Source: Puniceicoccales bacterium
Lineage (GTDB): Bacteria > Verrucomicrobiota > Verrucomicrobiia > Opitutales > LL51
DNA: 19,642 nt
Assembly (NCBI GenBank): GCA_031276935.1
Contig: JAISMD010000080.1
Location: 1-19,642, forward strand
Direction: 5' to 3'
A program made the translations under genes and the position numbers. Of this stretch, positions 8,852 through 18,630 are shown one piece after another. Under the pieces are notes generated by a model that had not been told where the DNA came from, did no database searches, and saw only the letters and a program-made list of their open reading frames with translations. Numbering within the stretch: position 1 is the first letter of the stretch; every line of letters begins with the position of its first letter.

Positions 8852-8856
8852 TCAAG
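8834..8856 (-). promoter_or_regulatory. Possible promoter or leader element upstream of rpsL
   Basis: The rpoC-rpsL gap contains CTTGATT followed by an AT-rich stretch ending in TTTAGTTG. TTGATT could be a -35 hexamer, with TACGTT 16 bases further as a weak -10. The layout resembles elements in the rplA and rplC leaders. It overlaps the arms of the hairpin at 8821-8851, so only one of these readings need be meaningful. This is inference only. Confidence 0.25.
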
Positions 8857-8875
8857 TCTTTATTAAAAAAAAACA

Positions 8876-11800
8876 TCAAATAATGGTTTCCATTCCCACT
8901 AAATTGCTTTCTTCTTCCGAATTCATTTCCGCATTTTCCTCCACCAAGGTGCGGATTTTGAGATGTCTGTAAGCCGGGAGACCACTTCCCGCCGGAATCA
9001 AATGTCCCATGATAATATTTTCTTTGAAACCCTCCAACGTATCGACTTTCCCCAACGTAGCCGCATCGGTCAACACCCGCGTCGTCTCTTGAAACGATGC
9101 CGCTGAAATGAAACTCCCCGTTTCCAACGATGCCTTTGTTATGCCCAAAAGAATGGGTTCTGCTTCCGCCGGCTTTCCGCCCGCCTCTTGGATTTCCTCA
9201 TTTTTCTCGAGGAATATATCCTTTTCAATCTGCTCGCCCCAAAAGAAATCCGAATCTCCGGGATCCGTAATCCTCACCTTGCGCAACATTCTCGCCACGA
9301 TGAGTTCGATGTGTTTATCGTTAATCACCACGCCCTGTATCCGGTAGACCTTCTGTACCTCCGCAATCAGATATTCCTGTACTGCAGCCGTACCCAAAAT
9401 ATTGAGAATCTCGTGGGGATCGGCGGCTCCTTCCGTCAAATGCTGCCCCCGATTAACGAAATCCCCCTCGTGTACCACCACATGAATCCCGTGGCCAATG
9501 AGATGTTCCTCCCGTCGTCCGGTTTCCGTATCCGTTATCCAAATGCGCCGCTTATTGCGAATCAGCCCCCCAAAGGAAACAATACCGTCAATCTTCGCCA
9601 TTTCCGCCGCTTCCTTCGGGCGACGCGCCTCAAATAATTCCGCGACCCGCGGTAATCCACCGGTAATATCCTGGGTTTTCGAAGCGGAACGCGGTGTCTT
9701 CGCCAACAGCGATCCCCCCAGAATCTGATTGCCGTCGTCCACTAAAATTTGTGCCCCGGCCGGAATGGAATAGGCCGCAATAATACGTTCCTCTCCGCGA
9801 TCCTCCACCACAATTTCAATGGTCGGATTCAATTCCTCCTTATGCTCGATGACGATGGTACTCACCCGGCCACTTGTTTCGTCAATGTCCCGCTTAATCG
9901 TAATCCCCGAAAGGATATCCCGGAAACGTACACGTCCCGAAAACTCGGCAATGATTGGTATATGGTGGGGATCCCATGCCGCTAATAGTTCATCTTTTTT
10001 CACGGAAACACCATCCGCCTGGAGCAGTACCGTCCCCGGCACGATGGCGTAACTCTCAATTTCAAGGCCATTTTTATCCAATAGGAGAAGCCGACCCGTC
10101 TTGTTCAAAACGATGCTTACCCCCTCCGCTGTGTGTACCAGCTTTAATCCTTCTTGCCGAAGAACACCTTCCGTTTTCGCCCGATATTCCGGCGTTTTTA
10201 GAACCTGGCTCGCCACACCTCCAATGTGGAAAGTGCGCAAGGTAAGCTGCGTCCCCGGTTCCCCAATGGACTGCGCCGCTATGATACCCACCGCAGAACC
10301 ACAGGTCACCATACTATTCGTCGCCGGATCAATGCCGTAGGCAATCGCGGGAATACCGTTATGCTTCATACCCGTCAGTGGCGATAAAACCTTGACCCGC
10401 TCAATGCCCGCCTCTTCAATTTTTTTTGCCACATCCGCCGTAATCAATCCGCCGGAAAGAACAAATTTCTCCTCCAAATTAATCGGATTGTGTACGTCTT
10501 CCGCTGCACAACGCCCAATAATGCGCTCCTGTAGACCCACGATTTCTTCGTCTCCGTCCATAATCGCCTGCTTCCAAATACCGCTGCGACAACCGTCGTC
10601 CTCACAGGATATGATACAATCCATGGCCACATCGCATAATTTCCGTGTCATGTAGCCCGAGTCTGCCGTCTTCAACGCCATATCCGCCAATCCCTTACGG
10701 GCTCCGTGCGTCGAAATAAAATATTCTAATACGGATAGGCCTTCGCGGAACGACGATAAAATCGGATGTTCCATGATTTCTCCGGACGGCTTCGCCATTA
10801 ATCCCCGCATGCCACAAAGCTGACGGACTTGCTGACGATTCCCCCGTGCACCGGAATCCATCATCAAATAAACCGGATTAATGTAATCCTTACCTTCGTT
10901 GCGCATCAGATGATCGAAAACAACCTGTGCCACCTCGTCCGTCGCATTGGTCCAAATGTCGACAATCTTATTGTAGCGCTCACCGGGAGTAATAACACCC
11001 TTTCGGAATTGCCCGTCCACATCATCCACCTTTCGCTGGGCTTCGGCAATGATATCCTTCTTCTCCTCGGGAACAATCATGTCGTCGACCCCAATGGAAA
11101 GCCCCGCTTTCATCGCCGTGTAAAATCCAAGATTCTTGAGTCGGTCCAACATCTGTACCGCTTCCCTCTGGCCCGAGACTTTGTACGTCCCCATAATGAG
11201 GTCGCCCAACATCCCCTTCCCAACGGAAAAATTAATAAAACCAAGGGATTTCGGGAAAATTTGGTTGAAAATTACCCGCCCAACCGTCGTCTTAATAATG
11301 CGATCTTTCCCGTTGCCATAGCGGGTTACCTTACCGTAATCGGGATTCGCTAAATGAATCCAATCCTGCTTTGTAAAAATCCCCTGGGCCTCGGCGGTCA
11401 GAACTTCCTCCATACTTCCCATAAGCGGGATGCGGGAATTTTCTTTTTGTTTGGGTTCGTAGGTCAAATAATATACCCCCAAAATAATATCCTGGGACGG
11501 CGTTAAAATCGGTTTACCACTGGAGGGCGAAAACATATTCTGTGTCGCCATCATCAGTAATTTGCACTCCATGACCGCCTCGATGGATAGGGGAACGTGT
11601 ACTGCCATCTGATCCCCATCGAAATCCGCATTAAATGGCGTACATACAAGAGGATGGAGGCGAATGGCTTCCCCCTCAATGAGGATTGGTTCGAAGGCCT
11701 GTATGGATAGGCGGTGCAGTGTCGGCGCACGATTCAGGAGAATCGGATGCCAACGGGTTACTTCCTCCAAAATATCCCAAACTTCCGGATCCTGCCGTTC

Positions 11801-13009
11801 GATCATCTTCCGCGCACTGCGCACGGTATGGACAAAACCCAGTTCCTTCAGACGACGAATAATAAAAGGTTCGAAAAGTACGAGTGCCATTTTCTTCGGC
11901 AGACCACACTGGTGCAACTTCAATTCCGGTCCAATGACGATCACCGAACGACCACTGTAATCTACACGTTTCCCCAATAAATTCTGCCGGAAACGCCCCT
12001 GCTTCCCCTTTAACATGTCCCCTAGGGACTTCAATGGTCGATTCCCGGCACCTAAAACCGCCTTTCCATGGCGTCCATTATCAAATAACGCATCCACCGC
12101 TTCCTGCAACATGCGCATCTCGTTGTGCACAATCACATCCGGAGTTTTGAGTTGCATTAAACTTTTCAGCCGATTATTGCGATTGATGACACGGCGATAC
12201 AGATCGTTCAAATCGCTGGTGGCAAATCGTCCACCATCCAGCGGAACTAATGGACGCAAATCCGGTGGCAATACGGGTAGGGCCTCCAAAATCATCCACT
12301 CCGGACGGGAACCGGAATGTAAAAATCCGGAAACTATTTTAAGTCGCTTTGCCAATTTCTTTTTGACCTGCTTCGAATGGGAAGCGTACATTTCCTCCTG
12401 TATGTTGTAGACCATCTCCTCCAGATCCATTTCGGAGAGTATCTCTCGGATCGCCGCAGCCCCCATCTTCGCCGTAAAAGCATCGTCGCCGTACTCACTC
12501 CGCAGTAATTCGTACTCCTGCTCCTGGAGTAACTGCCGTTTCTTCAGGGGCGTCATGGCGGGATCCGTCACCATGTAGCTCTCGTAGTAAATCACCTTCT
12601 CTATGTCCCGAACGGACATGTCCAAAAATAAACCTAGCCGACTGGGTAGGCTCTTCAAAAACCAAATATGGGCAATGGGAACCGCTAACTCCACATGACC
12701 CATATTTTCTCGCCGGGTCCGGGAAAGCGTTACCTCCACCCCACAGCGATCACAAACAACTCCCTTATACTTAATCCGTTTGTACTTACCACAGGCACAC
12801 TCATAATCCTTAATGGGACCAAAAATTTTCTGGCAAAAAAGTCCACCCGGTTCCGGTTTAAAGGTGCGGTAATTAATTGTTTCCGGGTTTTTGACTTCCC
12901 CCTTCGACCAGGACCGTATGGCATCGGGCGATGCAATGGATATGGCTACCGTATCAAATTCATTGTCCTGCTCCAATCCTAAAAATTCTTTAACTTCCTC
13001 CCTACGCAT
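8876..13009 (-). CDS. rpoC: DNA-directed RNA polymerase subunit beta-prime
   Basis: Beta-prime is the subunit that carries the catalytic magnesium of RNA polymerase. The 1377-residue product begins with the clamp and its N-terminal zinc ribbon (Cys71, Cys73, Cys86, Cys89), then [12 protein letters not shown], the catalytic loop NADFDGDQ with Asp462, Asp464 and Asp466, and the bridge helix near 755-790 ([17 protein letters not shown]). The trigger loop has [10 protein letters not shown]. All these are canonical. The second zinc site is not: the segment aligning with the cysteine cluster of other bacteria (CxxxxxxCxxC) reads [13 protein letters not shown] at 880-892, without cysteine. A GAGGAA site lies nine bases before the start, 12 bases after rpoB. 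Confidence 0.98.
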   Translation of the reverse strand: MRREEVKEFLGLEQDNEFDTVAISIASPDAIRSWSKGEVKNPETINYRTFKPEPGGLFCQKIFGPIKDYECACGKYKRIKYKGVVCDRCGVEVTLSRTRRENMGHVELAVPIAHIWFLKSLPSRLGLFLDMSVRDIEKVIYYESYMVTDPAMTPLKKRQLLQEQEYELLRSEYGDDAFTAKMGAAAIREILSEMDLEEMVYNIQEEMYASHSKQVKKKLAKRLKIVSGFLHSGSRPEWMILEALPVLPPDLRPLVPLDGGRFATSDLNDLYRRVINRNNRLKSLMQLKTPDVIVHNEMRMLQEAVDALFDNGRHGKAVLGAGNRPLKSLGDMLKGKQGRFRQNLLGKRVDYSGRSVIVIGPELKLHQCGLPKKMALVLFEPFIIRRLKELGFVHTVRSARKMIERQDPEVWDILEEVTRWHPILLNRAPTLHRLSIQAFEPILIEGEAIRLHPLVCTPFNADFDGDQMAVHVPLSIEAVMECKLLMMATQNMFSPSSGKPILTPSQDIILGVYYLTYEPKQKENSRIPLMGSMEEVLTAEAQGIFTKQDWIHLANPDYGKVTRYGNGKDRIIKTTVGRVIFNQIFPKSLGFINFSVGKGMLGDLIMGTYKVSGQREAVQMLDRLKNLGFYTAMKAGLSIGVDDMIVPEEKKDIIAEAQRKVDDVDGQFRKGVITPGERYNKIVDIWTNATDEVAQVVFDHLMRNEGKDYINPVYLMMDSGARGNRQQVRQLCGMRGLMAKPSGEIMEHPILSSFREGLSVLEYFISTHGARKGLADMALKTADSGYMTRKLCDVAMDCIISCEDDGCRSGIWKQAIMDGDEEIVGLQERIIGRCAAEDVHNPINLEEKFVLSGGLITADVAKKIEEAGIERVKVLSPLTGMKHNGIPAIAYGIDPATNSMVTCGSAVGIIAAQSIGEPGTQLTLRTFHIGGVASQVLKTPEYRAKTEGVLRQEGLKLVHTAEGVSIVLNKTGRLLLLDKNGLEIESYAIVPGTVLLQADGVSVKKDELLAAWDPHHIPIIAEFSGRVRFRDILSGITIKRDIDETSGRVSTIVIEHKEELNPTIEIVVEDRGEERIIAAYSIPAGAQILVDDGNQILGGSLLAKTPRSASKTQDITGGLPRVAELFEARRPKEAAEMAKIDGIVSFGGLIRNKRRIWITDTETGRREEHLIGHGIHVVVHEGDFVNRGQHLTEGAADPHEILNILGTAAVQEYLIAEVQKVYRIQGVVINDKHIELIVARMLRKVRITDPGDSDFFWGEQIEKDIFLEKNEEIQEAGGKPAEAEPILLGITKASLETGSFISAASFQETTRVLTDAATLGKVDTLEGFKENIIMGHLIPAGSGLPAYRHLKIRTLVEENAEMNSEEESNLVGMETII

Positions 13010-13021
13010 GGCAAAATTCCT

Positions 13022-16000
13022 CTATTTTTCCGTATAAACTTCGTCGTGCTCCAGACGAATGTCCAAACATAAACTCTGTATCTCCTTCATCAGCACATTG
13101 AAGGATTGCGGTACCCCGGCCTCCAGGGCACGATCTCCCTTAACCAGCGATTCGTAGGCCTTTGTACGGCCCTGAACATCGTCGGATTTGATGGTCAACA
13201 TTTCCTGGAGCGTGTAGGCCGCACCGTAGGCTTCCAAGGCCCAGACTTCCATTTCCCCGAAACGCTGGCCACCGTACTGTGCCTTTCCACCCAGAGGCTG
13301 CTGTGTAATCAGACTGTAAGGCCCAACGGCACGGGCATGGATCTTATCGGCTACCAAATGATTGAGCTTCATCATGTAAATGTACCCCACCACAATCTCC
13401 TGATCGAAACGTTCCCCGGTACGGCCATCGTAGAGGACACTCTTCCCCGTCTCCGATAGATTCGCTTTGACCAAATATTCCCGGATTTGATGCTCCGATA
13501 CGCCGTCGAAAACCGGTGTGGCGATCCGAATTCCCAATCTCTCGCAGGCCCAACCCAGATGCGTTTCCAGGACTTGTCCCACATTCATTCGACTCGGTAC
13601 GCCGAGGGGATTTAGGATAATATCGACCGGTGTTCCATCGGGTAAAAACGGCATATCTTCCCGGCGAACAATCTTCGACACCACGCCCTTATTTCCGTGC
13701 CGCCCTGCCATCTTATCGCCAACGTGAATTTTACGTTTATTGGCCACGTAGACCTTCACATTCTTAATCACGCCACCTTCTCCGATATCTCCATGTTCGA
13801 TGGCTTCGATTCTCTGCATGCGCTCGTTTTCCAGGTCCCTAAACTTTTGCCGATAAATGTCGACAATCTCCAAAATACGATTCTTAACCGGAGAGGGTGG
13901 AATTTCCAAAAATTCAAAACATGCTGCAATGCGACGTAGTAGCGTCTTTGTAATTTTGCGATTAGCGGGAATAATAATCTCCCCACTTTCGCTGTTGGAT
14001 ATATCGAGGGGGATTTTCTCACCCAACAATATGCTGGAAAGGGATTCCGTTAGATCGTCCTGCAATTTCTCCAATTGGCTACGGAATTCCTCGTTAGCTT
14101 TTTTGACACGTCGCCGTATATCCGCTTCTGAAACGTCCTCCTTTTCCCGATCGGCATTGCTGGAAAATTTGACATCCATTACGATTCCTTCGCAACCGGG
14201 CGGTACCAACAGGGAAGTATCCTTTACATCCGCTGCCTTTTCCCCGAAAATAGCACGCAATAATTTCTCTTCCGGAGCCAAATCCGTTTCGCTTTTGGGT
14301 GTAATTTTTCCCACGAGTATATCGCCTGCCTTGACCTCCGCCCCGACGCGAATGATACCGTCCCGATTTAAATTCTTGAGTGCTTCATCGCCAACATTTG
14401 GGATATCACGGGTAATTTCCTCCGCCCCCAATTTCGTATCCCGGGCGATGACTTCGAATTCCTCGATGTGAACGGAAGTAAAAATGTCTTCCTTGACCAA
14501 ACGATCGCTTAAAATAATCGCGTCCTGGAAATTATATCCATTCCACGGCATGAAGGCAACGAGGACATTACGCCCCAAAGCCAATTCCCCCTGATCCGTT
14601 CCCGCACCGTCCGCCAGAGCATCCCCCATTTGGACACTTTGGCCCTTCTGCACAATGGGACGCTGATTAAAACAGGTCGCCGAATTGGAACGAATAAATT
14701 TACGCAAATTATAGACATATATACCGGCGGATGGATTTCCTTTGGGATCCAGTTTCTTGGGCATGGTACCATCCTTCGTCACCACGATACGTTCCGCATC
14801 CACCGATGCAACGATACCATCTCCGATCGCGGAAACCACACTCTTTGAATCCACGGCGACTTTTCTTTCCAATCCCGTACCGACGAACGGTGCTTCCGGA
14901 GAAAGTAAAGGTACGCCCTGCCGCTGCATATTGGCTCCCATGAGGGCACGGGAAGTATCGTCGTGCTCCAAAAACGGAATCAACCCCGCAGCAACCGAAA
15001 TAACCTGCTTAGGCGAAACATCCATATAATCCACCTGCGACGGTTCCACCTCCAGAATTACATCCCGTTGCCGTGCCGCAATATTTCCCTTTAAATTGCC
15101 TTTCTCATCCATCTTCGAATTGGCCTGTGCGATGATATGATTCCACTCATCCGTCGCATCCATGTACACCACTTCGTCGGTCACTTTCCCGTCTTTTACG
15201 ATACGGTAGGGCGTTTCGATGAAGCCAAATTCATTGACCCGGGAAAATATACTGAGGGAATTAATCAAACCAATATTCGGTCCTTCCGGTGTTTCGATGG
15301 GACAAATCCGACCATAGTGAGAAGCGTGCACATCCCGCACCTCGAATCCCGCATGATCCCGACTCAATCCCCCCGGACCGAGGGCCGATAACCTCCGCTT
15401 ATGGGACAATTCCGAAAGCGGATTAATTTGATCCATGAACTGGGAAAGTTGACTGCGGGCGAAGAAATCACGAATCGCCCCCATGAAAATCTTCGGATTC
15501 ACTAATTTTTGCGGTACAATCGTGTCTACGCTATTGTCAAATAACGCCATTCGTTCCCGAATCAGCCGCTCCATTTTCCCCAAACCGGAACGACATTGAT
15601 TGACCAATAACTCTCCCACATTGCGAATACGGCGATTCCCTAGATGATCAATATCGTCCGTAGTTTCCTCCCCTTTTTTCAGCCGACATAGACATTTTGT
15701 TGCCGCCACAATATCCACCGTATTGATGAGTCGATCATCCAGTTCCTTATTTAATTTCAGACGCTGATTGATCTTTTTTCGACCGACACGCCCTAAATCA
15801 TAGCGCTTTCGCTCAAAAAATAAACGGGCCATGGTACCGCTCACATTGTTGGCCGTAACCGGTTCGCCGGGACGGAGACGTTTGTAAATTTCACGTAAAG
15901 CGTCCTCCGTGTTTTTCGCCGGATCCTTCTTTAAAGTACGCACCAATAAACCGTCGTCCACCGCCACATTGGCCACCTCCAAACGCTCAATACCGGCCGC

Positions 16001-16789
16001 TTCAAAAGTTTGCAGCAGGCCCCGGGAAAAGGATTCGTGCGCCCGCGCGAGAACAATACCCTCCTTCGCATCGATGACGTCGTCGATTAAAATGTAATTC
16101 GCAAGATTTTCATTGGCCCGGAAAGAGGATAATTTTTTATTCTCAATTTTATAAAAAAGACTCAGGATTTCCTGATCCGAACTGTTGCCAAAAGCCCGAA
16201 GTAAAGTCGTGAGTAAAAATTTCCGACGGCGACGGCGGCGATCTAAGTAAACGTAAAGTAAATCATTCTGGTCGAACTGTACCTCCAACCAGGTTCCGCG
16301 GTCCGGTATAATCCGAAAAGCATGCAGAGCTTTCCCACTGGTATGCATTGTTTCTTCGAAACAAATCCCCGGAGATCGATGTAACTGACTCACCACTACC
16401 CGTTCCGCTCCATTGATTACAAAGGAACCACGGCCTCCCATCATCGGTAATTCACCGAAGTAGATTTCCTCTTCCCGCATCTCCTCCCCCTCGCATAGAC
16501 GGAGTGTTACGTAGAGCGAACCGGCATAGGTTATGCCATCGCGCACACAAAAGTCCTCATTGTGTCGTGGCTCACAAACCCGGTAAGAAACGTACTCCAA
16601 ACGGCATTTTCCATCGTAACTTCCAACGGGGAAAAAATCACGGAAAACCCCCTCTAAACCGATATTTTTTCGATTCCCAACGGCAACGTCACTCTGTAGA
16701 AAATCCCTAAATGAATTGATCTGATTCTCTATAAAGTGAGGCGGATCGATGACCTCGTTTAGTTTACCAAAATTAATTCTGTCAGCCAT
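13022..16789 (-). CDS. rpoB: DNA-directed RNA polymerase subunit beta
   Basis: Beta pairs with beta-prime to form the catalytic cleft and holds the rifampicin pocket. The 1255-residue protein shows cluster I of the rifampicin region at about 446-470 (SQLSQFMDQINPLSELSHKR), then CPIETPEGPNIGLI, GDKMAGRHGNKG, NPLGVPSRMNVGQ and the C-terminal KAQYGGQRFGEMEVWALEAYGAA clamp segment. It lacks the large lineage-specific insertions of E. coli beta (1342 aa). Two deviations stand out: Ile455 at the position of E. coli Asn518, and Gln755 at the position of E. coli Glu813 (NGYNFQDAI). GGAGG and GGAG sequences lie upstream but about 17 or more bases before the ATG. Confidence 0.98.
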   Translation of the reverse strand: MADRINFGKLNEVIDPPHFIENQINSFRDFLQSDVAVGNRKNIGLEGVFRDFFPVGSYDGKCRLEYVSYRVCEPRHNEDFCVRDGITYAGSLYVTLRLCEGEEMREEEIYFGELPMMGGRGSFVINGAERVVVSQLHRSPGICFEETMHTSGKALHAFRIIPDRGTWLEVQFDQNDLLYVYLDRRRRRRKFLLTTLLRAFGNSSDQEILSLFYKIENKKLSSFRANENLANYILIDDVIDAKEGIVLARAHESFSRGLLQTFEAAGIERLEVANVAVDDGLLVRTLKKDPAKNTEDALREIYKRLRPGEPVTANNVSGTMARLFFERKRYDLGRVGRKKINQRLKLNKELDDRLINTVDIVAATKCLCRLKKGEETTDDIDHLGNRRIRNVGELLVNQCRSGLGKMERLIRERMALFDNSVDTIVPQKLVNPKIFMGAIRDFFARSQLSQFMDQINPLSELSHKRRLSALGPGGLSRDHAGFEVRDVHASHYGRICPIETPEGPNIGLINSLSIFSRVNEFGFIETPYRIVKDGKVTDEVVYMDATDEWNHIIAQANSKMDEKGNLKGNIAARQRDVILEVEPSQVDYMDVSPKQVISVAAGLIPFLEHDDTSRALMGANMQRQGVPLLSPEAPFVGTGLERKVAVDSKSVVSAIGDGIVASVDAERIVVTKDGTMPKKLDPKGNPSAGIYVYNLRKFIRSNSATCFNQRPIVQKGQSVQMGDALADGAGTDQGELALGRNVLVAFMPWNGYNFQDAIILSDRLVKEDIFTSVHIEEFEVIARDTKLGAEEITRDIPNVGDEALKNLNRDGIIRVGAEVKAGDILVGKITPKSETDLAPEEKLLRAIFGEKAADVKDTSLLVPPGCEGIVMDVKFSSNADREKEDVSEADIRRRVKKANEEFRSQLEKLQDDLTESLSSILLGEKIPLDISNSESGEIIIPANRKITKTLLRRIAACFEFLEIPPSPVKNRILEIVDIYRQKFRDLENERMQRIEAIEHGDIGEGGVIKNVKVYVANKRKIHVGDKMAGRHGNKGVVSKIVRREDMPFLPDGTPVDIILNPLGVPSRMNVGQVLETHLGWACERLGIRIATPVFDGVSEHQIREYLVKANLSETGKSVLYDGRTGERFDQEIVVGYIYMMKLNHLVADKIHARAVGPYSLITQQPLGGKAQYGGQRFGEMEVWALEAYGAAYTLQEMLTIKSDDVQGRTKAYESLVKGDRALEAGVPQSFNVLMKEIQSLCLDIRLEHDEVYTEK

Positions 16790-16839
16790 ACACTAGAAAA
16801 AATAAACTCCTTCCTCCCAAATCCCCCATGGTAATTAAC

Positions 16840-16885
16840 AAAAACAGCTTCGCGAGACCACCCCTTGGTGTGTCCCGCAAAACCG
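16840..16885 (-). terminator. Attenuator-like hairpin with T run between rplL and rpoB
   Basis: Read on the transcribed strand, an 18-pair stem forms with four G-T wobbles, one bulged A (16871) and an AAGG loop (16863-16866). Its core pairs GCGGGAC with GTCTCGC and CACC with GGTG, extended outward by CGGTTTT with GAAGCTG. Five T follow immediately (16844-16840). This is the form of an intrinsic terminator, placed in the largest gap of the window. E. coli has a partial attenuator and an RNase III site in the same gap, which lowers rpoBC output relative to the ribosomal proteins. A similar role here is inferred. Confidence 0.65.
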
Positions 16886-16932
16886 CATGACCTAACCCGG
16901 TAAAAAATAATTTGGCAAAAAACACAACCCCA

Positions 16933-17316
16933 TTACTTAAGTTCTACCTTGGCACCAGCCGCTTCCAACTTTTTCCTAATTTCCTCCGCGTCGGCCTTGC
17001 TGACAGCTTCCTTTATCGTCTTCGGGGCTCCATCGACGAGATCCTTCGCCTCCTTTAAGCCTAACCCGGTAATATTGCGAACCTCTTTAATTACATTGAT
17101 TTTAGTATCCCCGGCGGACGTCAAAATAATGTCAAACTCCGTTTGTTCTTCCTTCGCCTCAGCGGGCTCTCCCGCCGCAATAGGTACCGCAACCGCTGCG
17201 ATCGGTGCACTTGCACTTACGCCCCACTTCGCTTCCAAATCCTTCACGAGACCTGCGATCTCAAGTACGGATTGGGAACTGAGCCACTCAATAACCTGAT
17301 CCTTCGTAATCGTCAT
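16933..17316 (-). CDS. rplL: 50S ribosomal protein L7/L12
   Basis: L12 is the multicopy, mobile stalk protein that recruits translational GTPases such as EF-G. I start it at [16 protein letters not shown] (base 17316, 127 residues), where a GGAGG site lies eight bases upstream; a longer frame from 17349 adds 11 non-family residues. The N-terminal dimerisation helices (to about residue 32), the Ala/Pro-rich hinge (about 33-58) and the globular C-terminal domain ([37 protein letters not shown]) are all present. A 143-base gap with an attenuator-like hairpin follows before rpoB. Confidence 0.97.
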   Translation of the reverse strand: MTITKDQVIEWLSSQSVLEIAGLVKDLEAKWGVSASAPIAAVAVPIAAGEPAEAKEEQTEFDIILTSAGDTKINVIKEVRNITGLGLKEAKDLVDGAPKTIKEAVSKADAEEIRKKLEAAGAKVELK

Positions 17317-17357
17317 ATTTCTTTCCTCCAGAAACGAATTTAGCGGCAACCGTAGCC

Positions 17358-17380
17358 ATTTAAGAGACCCGCTCCTAAAT
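17358..17380 (-). other. Hairpin in the rplJ-rplL gap
   Basis: The transcribed strand contains ATTTAGGAG and CTCTTAAAT, which form nine pairs (one G-T) around the five-base loop CGGGT. It lies in the 81-base gap between L10 and L12, some 40 bases before the rplL start, and no T run follows. L12 is needed in several copies per ribosome, so an element affecting mRNA processing or translation here would make sense. The sequence shows only the pairing. Confidence 0.3.
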
Positions 17381-17397
17381 CCATTTCTCTAAAAAAA

Positions 17398-17910
17398 TTA
17401 TCCCCTCGCCTTTGCCTGTAAAACATTTACAACCCCCTGCGGTACCGCATTAAATACCGTTAAACATCGCTGTGCCGGCGCCTCGAATAAGGCCAGTAAC
17501 TGGGCGCGCAAAATCTCCAAAGATGGCAGTTCTGACAGCGTTTTAATTTCGTCGGCGCTCAGCGGATTCTTAGCTAACGCCCCACCCTTAATGGGCAATT
17601 TCGCATTGTTATCCTTGGCGAATTTAAATAGTACTTTGGCCACACCCGATGGATCACGCCCCCCCGTAATCATCGCCGTATGCCCAACGAAACATTTCCC
17701 GTCCAAATCGGCATAACCCGATTCCCGTAGCGCTACTTTTAGGATGCGATTTTTGACAATGTGGCATTCCGCACCGCCCCCTCTTAAATCTTTGCGCAAC
17801 GAAGAAATTCCACCAACGGTTATTCCCGTAAAATCTGCTAAATAAATATAATCTGTCCCGCTAAGATAATCGGAAATTTCTTTAACTAAAAATTGTTTCT
17901 CCGCCCTCAT
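17398..17910 (-). CDS. rplJ: 50S ribosomal protein L10
   Basis: L10 anchors L12 dimers to the ribosome and, in E. coli, represses its operon together with L12. The 170-residue protein shows the N-terminal domain (VKEISDYLSGTDYIYLADFTGITVGGISSLRKDLR), then the strand pattern HIVKNRILKVAL, and a C-terminal helix region (about residues 135-170) that would bind L12. It lies five bases after rplA, with no clear ribosome-binding site, so it probably depends on translation of rplA. Seven T directly follow its stop without a preceding stable GC hairpin. Confidence 0.96.
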   Translation of the reverse strand: MRAEKQFLVKEISDYLSGTDYIYLADFTGITVGGISSLRKDLRGGGAECHIVKNRILKVALRESGYADLDGKCFVGHTAMITGGRDPSGVAKVLFKFAKDNNAKLPIKGGALAKNPLSADEIKTLSELPSLEILRAQLLALFEAPAQRCLTVFNAVPQGVVNVLQAKARG

Positions 17911-17915
17911 TTTTT

Positions 17916-18608
17916 CTAAAACGTAGCGTAAATCGCCTGCTCCAACCTGATGCCAGTGGTCATCGTTGCGCTGAGCGAAATATTTTTAACAAAACCACCG
18001 GAAACATTCGTCGGTTTCGCCTTTTGTACCGCATCCAAAGCCGCTCGAATATTCTCCACCAACTTCTCTCCAGAAAAAGAACGCTTCCCGACAACAACTG
18101 CCATGTTCGCCGTCTTATCCATCTTAAATTCTACCCGTCCCGCCTTGACTTGCCCCACGGCATCTCCGATATCATCGGAAACGGTCCCCGATTTCGGATT
18201 GGGCATGAGCCCCCTCGGACCTAAAATACGGGCCACATTCCGTACCTGTTTCATGGCCATCGTCGTCGCAATCGCTACGTCGAAATCTAACCAGCCGTTC
18301 TGTACCTTCTCAATTAAATCCTCTAAACCGGCAAAATCTGCCCCAGCCGCTAACGCTTCTTCCGGCTTTTCCGTGAAAACTAAAACCCTTACCCGCTTCC
18401 CACTTCCATTGGGTAAAACGACCGTACCGCGTACCATTTGATCACTCTGCTTCGGATCAACCCCAAAATGTAAGGATAATTCCACCGTCTCGTCAAAACG
18501 TGTCTTCGGCATCTTTTCGAGGAGCGCAACGGCATTCTCGATGGAAAAATATTGACCATCTCCACGAATTTCTTGCCCCTTTATTTGACGCTTACTCCGT
18601 TTTTTCAT
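17916..18608 (-). CDS. rplA: 50S ribosomal protein L1
   Basis: L1 forms the mobile stalk that guides deacylated tRNA out of the E site, and is a translational repressor in many bacteria. I prefer the ATG of MKKRSKR (230 residues) over one five codons upstream (MCNLL, base 18623). Family members begin with a basic KKxSKR stretch, although neither start has a good ribosome-binding site. The product shows FDETVELSLHFGVDPKQSDQMVRGTVVLPNGSGK, the signature ILGPRGLMPNPKSGTV and the GRVEFKMDKTANMAVVVGK strand. It is separated from rplK by an AT-rich 86-base gap. Confidence 0.96.
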   Translation of the reverse strand: MKKRSKRQIKGQEIRGDGQYFSIENAVALLEKMPKTRFDETVELSLHFGVDPKQSDQMVRGTVVLPNGSGKRVRVLVFTEKPEEALAAGADFAGLEDLIEKVQNGWLDFDVAIATTMAMKQVRNVARILGPRGLMPNPKSGTVSDDIGDAVGQVKAGRVEFKMDKTANMAVVVGKRSFSGEKLVENIRAALDAVQKAKPTNVSGGFVKNISLSATMTTGIRLEQAIYATF

Positions 18609-18630
18609 AAGCAAATTACACATACCGCTA

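Noticed and set aside
8862..8898. Possible terminator after rpoC: AATGG-AAA-CCATT followed by nine T
   Set aside because: The stem has only five AT-rich pairs, lies inside the last rpoC codons, and is separated from the T run by eight bases; too weak to support a terminator call.
10829..11353. A 174-codon plus-strand frame opposite rpoC
   Set aside because: It is antisense to conserved beta-prime sequence, with no ribosome-binding site or family similarity; a shadow of rpoC codon composition.
13857..14471. A 204-codon open frame on the plus strand opposite rpoB
   Set aside because: It lies wholly antisense to conserved rpoB codons, has no recognisable domain, and similar antisense frames occur opposite many genes here because few stop codons arise on the complementary strand.
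16782..16829. A 15-codon open frame upstream of and overlapping the rpoB start
   Set aside because: It has no ribosome-binding site of its own, and the GGAGG sequences inside it more plausibly serve rpoB. Nothing indicates a leader peptide beyond its position.
17398..17432. Inverted repeat TGTAAA/TTTACA near the end of rplJ with seven T after the stop
   Set aside because: The repeat is short, within coding sequence and about 20 bases from the T run; a GC-poor stem at that distance is not a convincing terminator.
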